A program made the position numbers and the translations under genes. Positions 18,163 to 27,290 of a stretch of DNA of 64,000 nucleotides are shown here, one piece after another; the first letter of the stretch is position 1; every line of letters begins with the position of its first letter. Location of the stretch: positions 1 through 64,000 of the forward strand of contig JAVVEZ010000004.1 of assembly GCA_032250895.1 (NCBI GenBank), given 5' to 3'. Origin of the DNA: JAVVEZ01 sp032250895 (lineage in GTDB: Bacteria; Pseudomonadota; Gammaproteobacteria; Pseudomonadales; Pseudohongiellaceae). The notes below the pieces were generated by a model. The model did not search any database, was not told where the DNA came from, and saw nothing but the letters and a program-made list of their open reading frames with translations.

Positions 18163-21100
18163 GAACAGCAGGTTCCCTCTCTGGTGACAGATTCCTGAGA
18201 ATGGTATCAATAAACTCGATGCGTTCCATAGCCTGCTCGTGTTCCTGTCTGAATTTAAGTTCTGTAGCGCCTTTCAGACTGTAAATATGTGGTTGCATCT
18301 GTATCAGCTTGACCACGGCCAGGGGGTCGACACGGGTTCCGCTTCTGAATTCAAAACGACCACCGCGGGCATTGGCTTCGATTTTGGCGATGCCCAGTGT
18401 CTCCGCATCAAGTTTGAGCCGGGTGACTTCAAACAGCAGTTGGGTGGGTTCCGGCAACAGGCCAAAGCGGTCTATCATTTCTATCTTGAGTTCTCTCAAC
18501 TCATCGGCGCTGGCAGCATTGGCGATGCGCTTGTAGAGCAGAAGCCGGGCATTGATATCGGGTAGATAGGTCTCCGGGATCAGGGCCGGGATACGCAGGT
18601 TGACCTCGGTATGGTCGTGCATGGGTTTGTCGATATCCAGCACTTTGCCGGCCTTCATCAGTTTCACCGCCTGCTCGAGCATTTCACTGTAAAGGGTAAA
18701 ACCAATGGTCTGGATATGACCACTCTGTTCATCGCCCAGGAGTTCGCCGGCGCCCCGGATCTCCAGATCGTGGCTGGCCAGGGTAAAGCCGGCACCCAGG
18801 GTGTCGGCAGTGCTGATGGCCTCGATGCGTTTTTTGGCATCCGTGCTCATGCTTTTGGCATGGGGGATCAGCAAATAGGCATAAGCCTGGTGATGAGAGC
18901 GTCCAACCCGTCCCCTCAATTGATGCAGTTGGGCCAGACCAAACTTGTCTGCACGTTCAATAATTATGGTGTTGGCGCTCGGGATATCAATGCCTGTTTC
19001 TATGATGGTGGAACACACCAGCACGTTGTAGCGCTTGTGATAAAAGTCCGACATCACTCGTTCCAGTTCGCTTTCGCGCAACTGGCCGTGCCCGACACAA
19101 ACCCTGGCTTCGGGTATCAGGGTGCGGATTTCATCGGCGGCCTTGGCGATGGTCTTTACTTCATTGTGCAGATAAAAAACCTGGCCGCCACGCAGCAGTT
19201 CGCGGAGGATGGCCTCCTTGATCAGTGCGGGCTGTGATTCCCTGACAAAGGTTTTTACCGAGAGCCGACGGGCCGGTGGTGTGGTAATCAGGGACAGATC
19301 CCGCATGCCCGCCATGGCCATATTGAGTGTGCGGGGGATGGGAGTGGCCGTCAGGGTCAGGATGTCGACATTGGCGCGCAGTGCCTTGAGCTGTTCTTTC
19401 TGGCGAACACCGAAACGGTGTTCTTCATCAATGATCAGCAGTCCCAGATTTTTGTATTTGATGGAAGACTGCAAGAGCTTGTGGGTGCCAATGATGATAT
19501 CAACCTGACCGCTTTCCAGTTTTTGCAGGGTTTGGGATTGTTTGGCATCGGCGACAAAACGGGACATCAAGGCGATGGCAACGGGCCAGTCGGCAAAGCG
19601 GTCACGGAAATTCTCATAATGCTGCTGGGCCAGCAGGGTGGTGGGCACCAGAATCGCCACCTGGGTATTGTTGCTGACGGCAACGAACGCGGCACGCATG
19701 GCCACTTCGGTTTTGCCAAAGCCGACATCCCCGCAGATCAGCCGATCCATGGCCTGCGGCGAACTCATGTCCGCCAGTACGGTGGCGATGGCCTGGCGCT
19801 GATCGTCGGTTTCCTCGAAGGGAAAACTGTTGGCAAAGAGTTGATAGTCGGCATCAGGCATGTTGAACTGGAAACCTTTGCGGGCTGCGCGACGGGCATG
19901 AATATCCAGCAGTTCGGCAGCCACATCGATGATCTTCTCGGCGGCCTTGCGTCTGGCTTTCTGCCATTGATCATTGCCCAGCCTGTGTAATGGTGCGGCA
20001 TCCATGTCGGCACCACTGTAGCGGCTGATCAGATGCAGGGCTGATACCGGGACATAAAGTTTCGCGGCTTCAGCATATTCCAGAACCAGAAACTCCGTTT
20101 TCTGCTGATCGATCTCCAGAGTCTGCAAACCCTGATAGCGGCCAATGCCGTGGTCAATATGTACCACGGGAGCACCAATATGCAGTTCGGTGAGACTTTT
20201 GACGATGAAGTCGGTGTTGTCGGCAAACTTGCCGCGGCGTCTGCGTTGGCTGACGTGGTGAGCAAAGAGTTGGTTTTCGGCGATGATCGTCAGTGCCGGC
20301 AGATGCAATCGCAGACCGCTTGCAATGGGCGCCACGGTGATTGCCAGAGCAGCGTTGGTTTCACAGAATTCTTGCCAGCTCTTGACGACTGTTGGGTGAA
20401 CCCGGATGGTTTTGAGCAGATCCAACAGGGTTTCCCTGCGCCCGGGAGAGTCGGTGCAAAACAGCACCCGGCCATCTGACTGCTCGTCCAAAAATGTCTT
20501 CAGGTTGGCCAGGGGATGTTCAAGCTTCTGATTGATATTGAGGTCTGGAAATGGCTGGGTGGCCAGACTGAAGTGCCCGCTTTTGGGTGGCAATGGCGTT
20601 TCTTGCAGATTGACCAGGGGGTGTCGATTGATGTTTGAGAAAACTTCATCGACAGCCATAAACAATTTTTCCGGACTCAACAGGGGCCGGTGTGAATCAA
20701 CCCGGTGATTTTCATAACGCTCGCGGATTTCCTGCCAGAATTGTTCAGCACTGCCGCTTAGATCCCCGCTGCTGCACAGCAGCACCCTGGGCGGCAGGTA
20801 GTCAAACAGGGTGTGCAGCTTCTCGAAAAACAGGGGCAGGTAATATTCAATACCTGCCGACGCAAGCCCCTCGCTGACATCCTGGTAAAGAGGGCATTTG
20901 CGTACATCCACATCAAAAACTTCCCGAAAGTTTTTGCGGAAGGAGGTAATGGCACTGTCGTCCAGCGGATATTCCTTGCCGGGCAGCAGACGGATTTCCC
21001 GAAATTTTTCCAGTGAGCGCTGGGTTTCGGGATCAAAACTGCGCAGACTCTCGATTTCTTCATCAAACAGTTCGATACGATAGGGTTGTTGCTGGCCCAT

Positions 21101-21637
21101 CGGAAAGATATCCAGGATGGAACCCCTGACCGAGAATTCACCGTGCTCATAGACGGAATCGACACACAGATAACCCGCCATGCCCAGACGTTGACGCATG
21201 GCGTTGAGATCGCAGTGTTGGCCCACTTCCAGCAGCAGGCTGTTACCCAGCACATAATGGGTCGGGGCCAGCCGGTGCATGAGCGTACCAATCGGCACGA
21301 TCAGCACACCCTGATGGATTTCCGGCAACTGATAGAGGGTATTCAGACGCTGGGAAATAATATCCTGGTGGGGAGAAAAATTGTCGTAGGGAAGTATTTC
21401 CCAGTCCGGGAACAGATGGATGCTGAAGGCATCGGCTGCCTGTCCCCGAAAAAACTCGAGTTCATCATGCAGTTGGTCTGCCTGCCGGGTGGTGGCCGTG
21501 ACCACCAGAGTAAGCCCCTGAAACTGACGGGCACAGTTGGCGATCGCGAGACTCAGAGCAGAGCCGGCAAGCCCCCCCCATTGCAGCCGCTTGCCCGGTT
21601 CCGGAACAGGTGGGGTGAAGATATCAAGCGTGGTCAT
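18155..21637 (-). CDS. mfd: Transcription-repair coupling factor Mfd
   Basis: DNA translocase that removes stalled RNA polymerase and recruits UvrA. Domains in order: UvrB-like region (about 1-400), RNA-polymerase-interacting domain, superfamily-2 helicase with Walker A GDVGFGKTEV near residue 635 and DEEHRFG near 737, helicase C-terminal part with RGRVGRSHHQAY, and the UvrA-binding C-terminal domain. The start MTTLDIFTPP was chosen; a Met 15 codons upstream is less likely. The 1160 residues are normal. It is the first gene of a two-gene unit with csiV. Confidence 0.98.
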   Translation of the reverse strand: MTTLDIFTPPVPEPGKRLQWGGLAGSALSLAIANCARQFQGLTLVVTATTRQADQLHDELEFFRGQAADAFSIHLFPDWEILPYDNFSPHQDIISQRLNTLYQLPEIHQGVLIVPIGTLMHRLAPTHYVLGNSLLLEVGQHCDLNAMRQRLGMAGYLCVDSVYEHGEFSVRGSILDIFPMGQQQPYRIELFDEEIESLRSFDPETQRSLEKFREIRLLPGKEYPLDDSAITSFRKNFREVFDVDVRKCPLYQDVSEGLASAGIEYYLPLFFEKLHTLFDYLPPRVLLCSSGDLSGSAEQFWQEIRERYENHRVDSHRPLLSPEKLFMAVDEVFSNINRHPLVNLQETPLPPKSGHFSLATQPFPDLNINQKLEHPLANLKTFLDEQSDGRVLFCTDSPGRRETLLDLLKTIRVHPTVVKSWQEFCETNAALAITVAPIASGLRLHLPALTIIAENQLFAHHVSQRRRRGKFADNTDFIVKSLTELHIGAPVVHIDHGIGRYQGLQTLEIDQQKTEFLVLEYAEAAKLYVPVSALHLISRYSGADMDAAPLHRLGNDQWQKARRKAAEKIIDVAAELLDIHARRAARKGFQFNMPDADYQLFANSFPFEETDDQRQAIATVLADMSSPQAMDRLICGDVGFGKTEVAMRAAFVAVSNNTQVAILVPTTLLAQQHYENFRDRFADWPVAIALMSRFVADAKQSQTLQKLESGQVDIIIGTHKLLQSSIKYKNLGLLIIDEEHRFGVRQKEQLKALRANVDILTLTATPIPRTLNMAMAGMRDLSLITTPPARRLSVKTFVRESQPALIKEAILRELLRGGQVFYLHNEVKTIAKAADEIRTLIPEARVCVGHGQLRESELERVMSDFYHKRYNVLVCSTIIETGIDIPSANTIIIERADKFGLAQLHQLRGRVGRSHHQAYAYLLIPHAKSMSTDAKKRIEAISTADTLGAGFTLASHDLEIRGAGELLGDEQSGHIQTIGFTLYSEMLEQAVKLMKAGKVLDIDKPMHDHTEVNLRIPALIPETYLPDINARLLLYKRIANAASADELRELKIEMIDRFGLLPEPTQLLFEVTRLKLDAETLGIAKIEANARGGRFEFRSGTRVDPLAVVKLIQMQPHIYSLKGATELKFRQEHEQAMERIEFIDTILRNLSPEREPAVHA

Positions 21638-21825
21638 TGTTGTGCAGAAAAACCGTAAATCAAAGGGTTGCCATGATGGCACATTTTGAAATTTTTACCA
21701 GTGAACGATTGGCCCTTATTCAAAGCTTGCTATGGACTTGACCGGGGCTTCTCTGGATAATACGCCCCAGACAGCAAAACACCTTTCCAAGCACCTGATT
21801 TTATTCATGAACATAGGAAGAGACA

Positions 21826-23301
21826 GTGGCGAGACCAAGCTTAGATGATTACTTTGGAGACTGGAAACGGCGGGAAGCCCTGGCCCAGGAAATGATTCCG
21901 ATGATCGGAAAACTGGAAAGTGAAAAGAGCGTGGGAATCTTTCTTTACGGTCGTACGCTGAGCAATCGCTCTGTGGCCAGCATCATGAAATCCCATCGCC
22001 GGGTTCGTCAGGTGGGCAGGAATGAACTCTCCGAATTTGAAAGCCATCCCGTTCTGCAGGCCATGGCCAAACTGAATCTCAGTCCCTGCAAAGTCGATCT
22101 TGGCAAGCTTACCGTGGGTTTTATGGAGCAAAGCGGTAGCGATGGTGAAATACTGGATGTGGATGATTATGTCGCCAGGGAACTGGCTCCTCTGGTCGGC
22201 GTGGATTACCAGCCCATTCCACGCCCGACCGACATCGTGCTGTACGGCTTTGGCCGCATTGGTCGCCTGATCACCCGGCTTCTGCTGGAACAGACGGGTG
22301 CCGGCAAGGTCATGCGCCTGCGGGCCATCGTGATTCGCAAGAATGGCGAAGGTGATATTGAAAAACGGGTCAATTTGCTGCGTCACGATTCGGTGCATGG
22401 TTCCTTTGAAGGCACCGTGCGTGTGGATGAAGAAAACAGCCGAATCATAGCCAATGGCAATGTCATTCATATGATTCATGCCGAAAGGCCGGACAACATC
22501 GACTACACGCAGTACGGTATAACAGATGCCCTGATCATCGATAATACCGGACGCTGGCGCGACCAGGAGGGCCTGTCCCAACACTTGCAGTCAAAGGGTG
22601 TCAGCAAGGTGCTGTTGACGGCGCCGGGCAAGGGCGATCTGAAAAATATCGTCTATGGCATCAACCATGACAGCATTCGGCAGGATGACCGGATTATTAC
22701 GGCTGCGTCCTGCACCACCAACGCCATCGCCCCGGTGCTCAGGCTGTTGCATGATAAATATGGTGTCGCTCATGGTCATGTGGAGACCGTACATGCCTAT
22801 ACCAACGATCAGAATCTGATCGACAACTTCCACAAGGCGGATCGTCGCGGCCGCAGTGCGGCTCTGAACATGGTGCTGACGGAGACCGGAGCCGCCAAGG
22901 CCGTCGCCAAGGCCGTGCCGGAACTGGCCGGAAGACTGACCGGCAATGCGGTTCGGGTTCCGGTGGCCAATGTATCCATGGCCATTCTGAATCTGAGTCT
23001 GGACAAAGAAACCACGGCAGCCGAACTCAATGACTATTTCCGCAATATCGCGTTGTATTCGCCCTTGCAGAATCAGATCGGTTACACGGAATCGCCTGAT
23101 GCCGTATCCAGTGATTTCATCGGCTCTCGCGAAGCATCCATTCTGGACGCCACTGCCACCAAGGCGGATGGCCGTCATTGCGTGCTCTATCTATGGTACG
23201 ACAATGAATTTGGCTACAGCAGTCAGGTGGTGCGGATGCTGAATAAAATGGCGGGTGTCAAATTCCTCTCCTATCCGGAAAATGAGGGTATGGACAATTA
23301 G
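21826..23301 (+). CDS. gap: Glyceraldehyde-3-phosphate dehydrogenase, long form
   Basis: NAD-dependent glycolytic or gluconeogenic dehydrogenase. It carries an N-terminal extension of about 135 residues before the Rossmann motif YGFGRIGRL. This form, as I recall, occurs in Pseudomonas beside mfd. The catalytic Cys296 is in ASCTTNAIAP and the conserved WYDNEFGYS is near the C-terminus. It starts at GTG after GGAAGAGACA. The 491 residues exceed the classical 330 because of the extension, whose function is unknown. It diverges from mfd and ends 4 bp before apbE. Confidence 0.93.
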   Translation: MARPSLDDYFGDWKRREALAQEMIPMIGKLESEKSVGIFLYGRTLSNRSVASIMKSHRRVRQVGRNELSEFESHPVLQAMAKLNLSPCKVDLGKLTVGFMEQSGSDGEILDVDDYVARELAPLVGVDYQPIPRPTDIVLYGFGRIGRLITRLLLEQTGAGKVMRLRAIVIRKNGEGDIEKRVNLLRHDSVHGSFEGTVRVDEENSRIIANGNVIHMIHAERPDNIDYTQYGITDALIIDNTGRWRDQEGLSQHLQSKGVSKVLLTAPGKGDLKNIVYGINHDSIRQDDRIITAASCTTNAIAPVLRLLHDKYGVAHGHVETVHAYTNDQNLIDNFHKADRRGRSAALNMVLTETGAAKAVAKAVPELAGRLTGNAVRVPVANVSMAILNLSLDKETTAAELNDYFRNIALYSPLQNQIGYTESPDAVSSDFIGSREASILDATATKADGRHCVLYLWYDNEFGYSSQVVRMLNKMAGVKFLSYPENEGMDN

Positions 23302-23305
23302 CCGT

Positions 23306-24364
23306 ATGCCTAAATTGCGAAGCTCGGCAGCGTGGGGATGGGGGCTGAGCGCTTTGCTGCTGGTTGTGCTGGTGGTTTTTGCAAGGCAGTCTGGCAACGA
23401 AAAGTCCTCAAGGACACTCAGCGTTTCCGGCCTGACCATGGGCACCTCCTGGCAGGTCCTGGTGCCTGAGGATCCCCGCTTGCCGGAGCCGACTGCACTG
23501 GCAGTACGGATACAGGCCCTGCTGGATCGCCTGGACAGGGAGCTGATGTCCACCTATGCCAAAGACTCTCAGTTATCGCAGTTCAATCGCAACCCGCCCA
23601 ATCAGGCTTTCCCGGTAGCTGCCGAATTGCTGGATGTGATTGCTGTCGCCCAGGAAGTTCAGCGTCTGAGTGCTGGCGCTTTCGATATCACGGTAGGACC
23701 ACTGGTGGACCTGTGGGGCTTTGGTCCCGTGCCGACATCGCAACTCTCAAGAATTCCAGCCCCGGCAGAACTGGAAAGGGCGCGGGCGATGCTCGGCAGT
23801 GACAAACTGCTGCTTTCCCGTGAGAGCTCAAGCCTGCTCAAGCAACAAGCGCTGCGCGTCGACCTGTCCGGCATTGCCAAGGGTTATGCGGTGGACCAGG
23901 TGGCAGAGTACCTGGATGCACTGGCCCTGCCTGCCTATCTGGTGGAAATCGGCGGGGAATTGAAAATGAAAGGGAAGAAACCGGGTCAGGGAGAGTGGAT
24001 AACCGCCATTGAAATGCCTGAGCACGGCATGCGCCAGGTTTTCACTACCTTTCGCAGCAAAGGACAGACTCTCGCGGTAGCCGGGTCGGGGGACTATCGT
24101 AATTTTTTTGAGCAGGATGGTCGGCGGTATTCACATGAAATCGATCCCCGCAGCGGACTGCCCATCAGTCATGATCTGGCCGCGGTCACGGTTGTCGACA
24201 ACTCTGCCACCCGCGCCGATGCCTTTGCTACCGCCTTGATGGTTCTGGGGCCCGAGGCCGGTTTTGAACTGGCCAATGGCCTCGGTCTGGCCGCCTATTT
24301 TATAATGCGACACGGCAAGATTTTGGAGAGCCGGTATACGGATGGCTTTGCCGCTTATCTGTAG
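23306..24364 (+). CDS. apbE: FAD:protein FMN transferase ApbE
   Basis: Attaches FMN covalently to threonine in membrane-complex subunits such as NqrB, NqrC and RnfG. An N-terminal membrane anchor at about residues 9-28 has no lipobox Cys. The ApbE domain shows MGTSWQV, DLSGIAKGYAVDQVA and the metal-site region around DNSATRADAFATALM. Length is 352 residues. The start was placed just after the gap stop. Homologues usually follow nqrABCDEF, but no nqr or rnf gene is present here. Confidence 0.95.
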   Translation: MPKLRSSAAWGWGLSALLLVVLVVFARQSGNEKSSRTLSVSGLTMGTSWQVLVPEDPRLPEPTALAVRIQALLDRLDRELMSTYAKDSQLSQFNRNPPNQAFPVAAELLDVIAVAQEVQRLSAGAFDITVGPLVDLWGFGPVPTSQLSRIPAPAELERARAMLGSDKLLLSRESSSLLKQQALRVDLSGIAKGYAVDQVAEYLDALALPAYLVEIGGELKMKGKKPGQGEWITAIEMPEHGMRQVFTTFRSKGQTLAVAGSGDYRNFFEQDGRRYSHEIDPRSGLPISHDLAAVTVVDNSATRADAFATALMVLGPEAGFELANGLGLAAYFIMRHGKILESRYTDGFAAYL

Positions 24365-24402
24365 CTCGGCCCTGGCCCACAGTCACATCTGAAGGATTAT
24401 GC

Positions 24403-25794
24403 ATGGCAGAAAGAAGTTTTGATATCATCGTTATCGGCAGTGGTCCGGCGGGAGAGTCCGCCGCCATGAACGCAGTAAAAGCCGGCAAAAAAGTTGCGAT
24501 GATTTGTGACAAGGCCGGACTGGGGGGAAACTGCACCTACCTTGGGACGATACCGTCCAAGGCCCTGCGCCATGCCGTCAAGCAATTCATGCAATTCAAC
24601 ACCAACCCCATGTTCCGGGATTTCGGCGATATCCGCCAATTAAGCTTCCGGCAGGCCCTGAAACATGCCTCCCGAGTGGTGGAAGAACAAGTCACTCTGC
24701 GGACCAATTTTTATGATCGCAATCAGGTGCCGGTGTTTCATGGGGTTGCCGAGTTTATCGACAGACACACTATTCTGGTTGTGGAGGGGAAAACCCGTAC
24801 CCGCTTGCGCGCGGACAATTTCATCATTGCCACCGGTTCCCGACCCTATCGCCCCGATACGCTGGACTTTACGCATAAGCGGGTATTCGACAGCGATACG
24901 ATTCTGCAGCTGGACATCATGCCACGCAAGGTGACCATCATTGGTGCGGGAGTGATCGGCTGTGAATATGCCTCCATTTTTGGCGGGCTGGGGATCAAGG
25001 TGGAATTACTCAACCCGGCTGATACCTTGCTGTCCTTTCTGGATATCGAGATTTCCGATGCCCTGGTCTATCACTTGCGCAATATGAGTGTGCGCAGCCG
25101 GCATAAGGAAGAATTCGCAGGTCTGGAATACTTCGACGATCATGTCGTCACCTATCTGGAATCAGGCAAGAAAATCAAAAGCGACATCGTTTTCTGGGCC
25201 AATGGCCGTACCGGCAATACCGACCGGCTGCGACTTGAAAACATTGGCTTGACGGCCAACAGCCGGGGACAACTGGAGGTCAACCGCCACTATCAGACTG
25301 CCGTGGACAATATTTATGCTGCCGGTGATGTCATTGGCTGGCCCTCTCTGGCCAGTGCCGCCTATGACCAGGGACGGGCTGCGTCCAATGTCATTGTCGA
25401 TCCCGATGAATATCATTTTATCGAGGATATTCCTTCCGGGATCTATACCATTCCGGAAATCAGCACCCTGGGCCTGAATGAACAGGAGCTCACTGCACGA
25501 AAAATTCCCTATGAAGTCGGCAAGGCCTTTTTCCGCAGTATTGCCCGTGCCCAGATTACCGGCGAAGAAGTCGGTATGCTGAAGCTGATCTTTCACTTCG
25601 AGACCCTGGAAATTCTCGGCATTCATTGCTTTGGTGACCAGGCTTCGGAGATCGTCCATATCGGCCAGGCCATCATGAGTCAAAAGGGAGGCGGCAATAC
25701 AATCAAGTATTTTCTCAATACCACCTTCAACTATCCCACCATGGCGGAGGCCTATAGAGTTGCCGCCCTCGATGGAATCAACCGGGTTTTCTGA
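24403..25794 (+). CDS. sthA: Soluble pyridine nucleotide transhydrogenase (Si-specific)
   Basis: FAD enzyme that balances NADPH and NADH pools in the cytosol. The FAD motif IGSGPAGESAAM is near residue 10. At the disulfide position of related reductases the sequence reads NCTYLGTIPSK, so the second redox cysteine is missing, as is normal for SthA. The NAD-binding motif TIIGAGVIGCEYA and the C-terminal dimerisation domain follow. At 463 residues it is of normal length. It sits just upstream of nuo, so enzymes of NADH supply and use are neighbours. Confidence 0.96.
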   Translation: MAERSFDIIVIGSGPAGESAAMNAVKAGKKVAMICDKAGLGGNCTYLGTIPSKALRHAVKQFMQFNTNPMFRDFGDIRQLSFRQALKHASRVVEEQVTLRTNFYDRNQVPVFHGVAEFIDRHTILVVEGKTRTRLRADNFIIATGSRPYRPDTLDFTHKRVFDSDTILQLDIMPRKVTIIGAGVIGCEYASIFGGLGIKVELLNPADTLLSFLDIEISDALVYHLRNMSVRSRHKEEFAGLEYFDDHVVTYLESGKKIKSDIVFWANGRTGNTDRLRLENIGLTANSRGQLEVNRHYQTAVDNIYAAGDVIGWPSLASAAYDQGRAASNVIVDPDEYHFIEDIPSGIYTIPEISTLGLNEQELTARKIPYEVGKAFFRSIARAQITGEEVGMLKLIFHFETLEILGIHCFGDQASEIVHIGQAIMSQKGGGNTIKYFLNTTFNYPTMAEAYRVAALDGINRVF

Positions 25795-25872
25795 GTATGG
25801 TGGGCGCGTGGGAGTCGTTATCGGCAAAGCCGTGGGAAGCTCTGCCCAAGGCTGGATTGAACGAAAAAAAAC

Positions 25873-25901
25873 TTGCCCGAAAATACTTAAAAGTGTAAAT
25901 T
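25873..25901 (+). promoter_or_regulatory. Candidate promoter of the nuo operon
   Basis: TTGCCC (25873-25878), a 17-bp spacer and TAAATT (25896-25901) preceded by TG form a plausible sigma-70 promoter. It lies about 210 bp upstream of nuoA, giving a leader that contains the repeat and hairpin described below. Confidence 0.45.
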
Positions 25902-25973
25902 GGCACCCCGTCTAAAGCAGTGGATTCAACCAATTCGAGGCTGTCCTGAAAGCCGACTTATCCAGTTGATCAT

Positions 25974-26018
25974 TTGTTGCAAGAGCAAACATAAAGCCCT
26001 TGTTGCAAGAGCTTTTTT
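25974..26018 (+). terminator. Direct repeat and terminator-like hairpin in the nuo leader
   Basis: The 13-bp sequence TTGTTGCAAGAGC occurs twice, at 25974-25986 and 26000-26012. The second copy forms a hairpin, AAAGC-C-CTTG / CAAG-A-GCTTT with a TTG loop (25993-26015), followed by a six-T run. It may terminate sthA transcripts or attenuate nuo. The remainder of 25795-26111 holds no gene that I can support. Confidence 0.55.
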
Positions 26019-26111
26019 GTGTAAGAAACAGCCATTTGTGATACAGCTCTTGAGCCCGGTTGCCGCTGCCCAGGCCGGCGGCAGAAAGAGTCAATCAAAA
26101 GGAAAACAAGC

Positions 26112-26585
26112 GTGAATATTGATCTGTGGCCTTTGCTGGTCTACACCGCTCTGGTGCTGCTTATCGTTGGCATCATGCTGGGACTGTCCTATTTCCTCGG
26201 ACAGCGGCGCAGGGATCGGGCTACCAATGAGCCCTTCGAATCCGGTGTGGTGTCAGTGGGCGATGCCCACTTCAGGATATCGGTTCATTTCTATCTGGTC
26301 GCCATTCTTTTCATCATCTTCGACCTTGAAGCCGTGTTTCTCTTTGCCTGGGCTGTTTCCATCCGCGAAGCAGGATGGCTGGGTTTTGTCGAAGCCTTTA
26401 TTTTTATCGCCATCCTGGTGGCCGGGCTGGTCTATTTGTGGAAATCCGGAGCCATCGACTGGCGTACTGAACGGCAGCGCAGCAAGCGGTCTCTGGTGAC
26501 CACGGAAGGCGGCGTTGTCAACCGCAGGATAATTGATCAGGCGGCCGACGCCCAGGCGTTCAATGCCAAGACAGGAGCAGTATAA
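26112..26585 (+). CDS. nuoA: NADH-quinone oxidoreductase subunit A
   Basis: Small membrane subunit of proton-pumping complex I. Three membrane helices are visible, with the conserved loop NEPFESGV between helices 1 and 2 and FDLEAVFLFAW in the second helix. It starts at GTG after AAAGGAAAAC. The 157-residue length includes a hydrophilic C-terminal tail of about 50 residues, longer than in E. coli. It is the first gene of the operon and is separated from nuoB by 2 bp. Confidence 0.97.
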   Translation: MNIDLWPLLVYTALVLLIVGIMLGLSYFLGQRRRDRATNEPFESGVVSVGDAHFRISVHFYLVAILFIIFDLEAVFLFAWAVSIREAGWLGFVEAFIFIAILVAGLVYLWKSGAIDWRTERQRSKRSLVTTEGGVVNRRIIDQAADAQAFNAKTGAV

Positions 26586-26587
26586 CG

Positions 26588-27229
26588 ATGAGTTGGGAAC
26601 TGCAAAAACCTGAAGATGCTGTTTCTTCACAGCCTGGCGGCAATCAGTTCGATGAATACATCCGGCGCAATGTCATGATGACCACGCTTGAAGACATGAT
26701 CTCCTGGGGTCGTAAAAATTCCTTGTGGCCTTTCAATTTCGGGCTCTCCTGCTGCTATGTCGAGATGGCAACCGCCTTCACCAGCCGCCACGACCTGGCT
26801 CGCTTTGGTTCCGAAGTCATTCGGGGTACCCCCCGGCAGGCGGACATGATCGTGATTGCAGGAACCGTCTTCCGCAAAATGGCACCCGTGGTGCAGCGGC
26901 TTTATGAGCAGTTGATGGAACCGCGCTGGGTGATCTGCATGGGTTCCTGCGCCAACTCCGGGGGCATGTACGATATCTATTCGGTGGTGCAGGGCGTCGA
27001 CAAGTTTTTGCCGGTGGATGTCTATGTTTCCGGTTGTCCTCCGCGTCCGGAAGCTCTTCTGCAGGGTCTGGTCCTGTTGCAGGAAGCCATCGGCAAGCAG
27101 CGTCGGCCCTTGAGCTGGGTCATCAACGATCAGGGCATTCACCAGAAAGAACCCAATGTCGTACAGCGCGATGCCCGTCTGGAACAGCGTATTCACGCCA
27201 CGGAATTACGCAGCCCCGACGAAACCTGA
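26588..27229 (+). CDS. nuoB: NADH-quinone oxidoreductase subunit B
   Basis: Peripheral-arm subunit that holds cluster N2, the last iron-sulfur centre before quinone. Ligand cysteines are in SCCYVEM, GSCANSGGMYD and VSGCPPRPEALL. The 213 residues are normal. It contacts NuoCD and NuoI. Confidence 0.98.
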   Translation: MSWELQKPEDAVSSQPGGNQFDEYIRRNVMMTTLEDMISWGRKNSLWPFNFGLSCCYVEMATAFTSRHDLARFGSEVIRGTPRQADMIVIAGTVFRKMAPVVQRLYEQLMEPRWVICMGSCANSGGMYDIYSVVQGVDKFLPVDVYVSGCPPRPEALLQGLVLLQEAIGKQRRPLSWVINDQGIHQKEPNVVQRDARLEQRIHATELRSPDET

Positions 27230-27290
27230 GAATGGATTTGGCAAATAACAGTGACTTTATTGTGGTGCAGCCTGGAGCGATAAGACAGCC

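Noticed and set aside
25900..26115. 71-codon plus-strand reading frame before nuoA
   Set aside because: It overlaps the promoter, repeat and hairpin of the nuo leader, lacks a ribosome-binding site and shows no protein-like composition.
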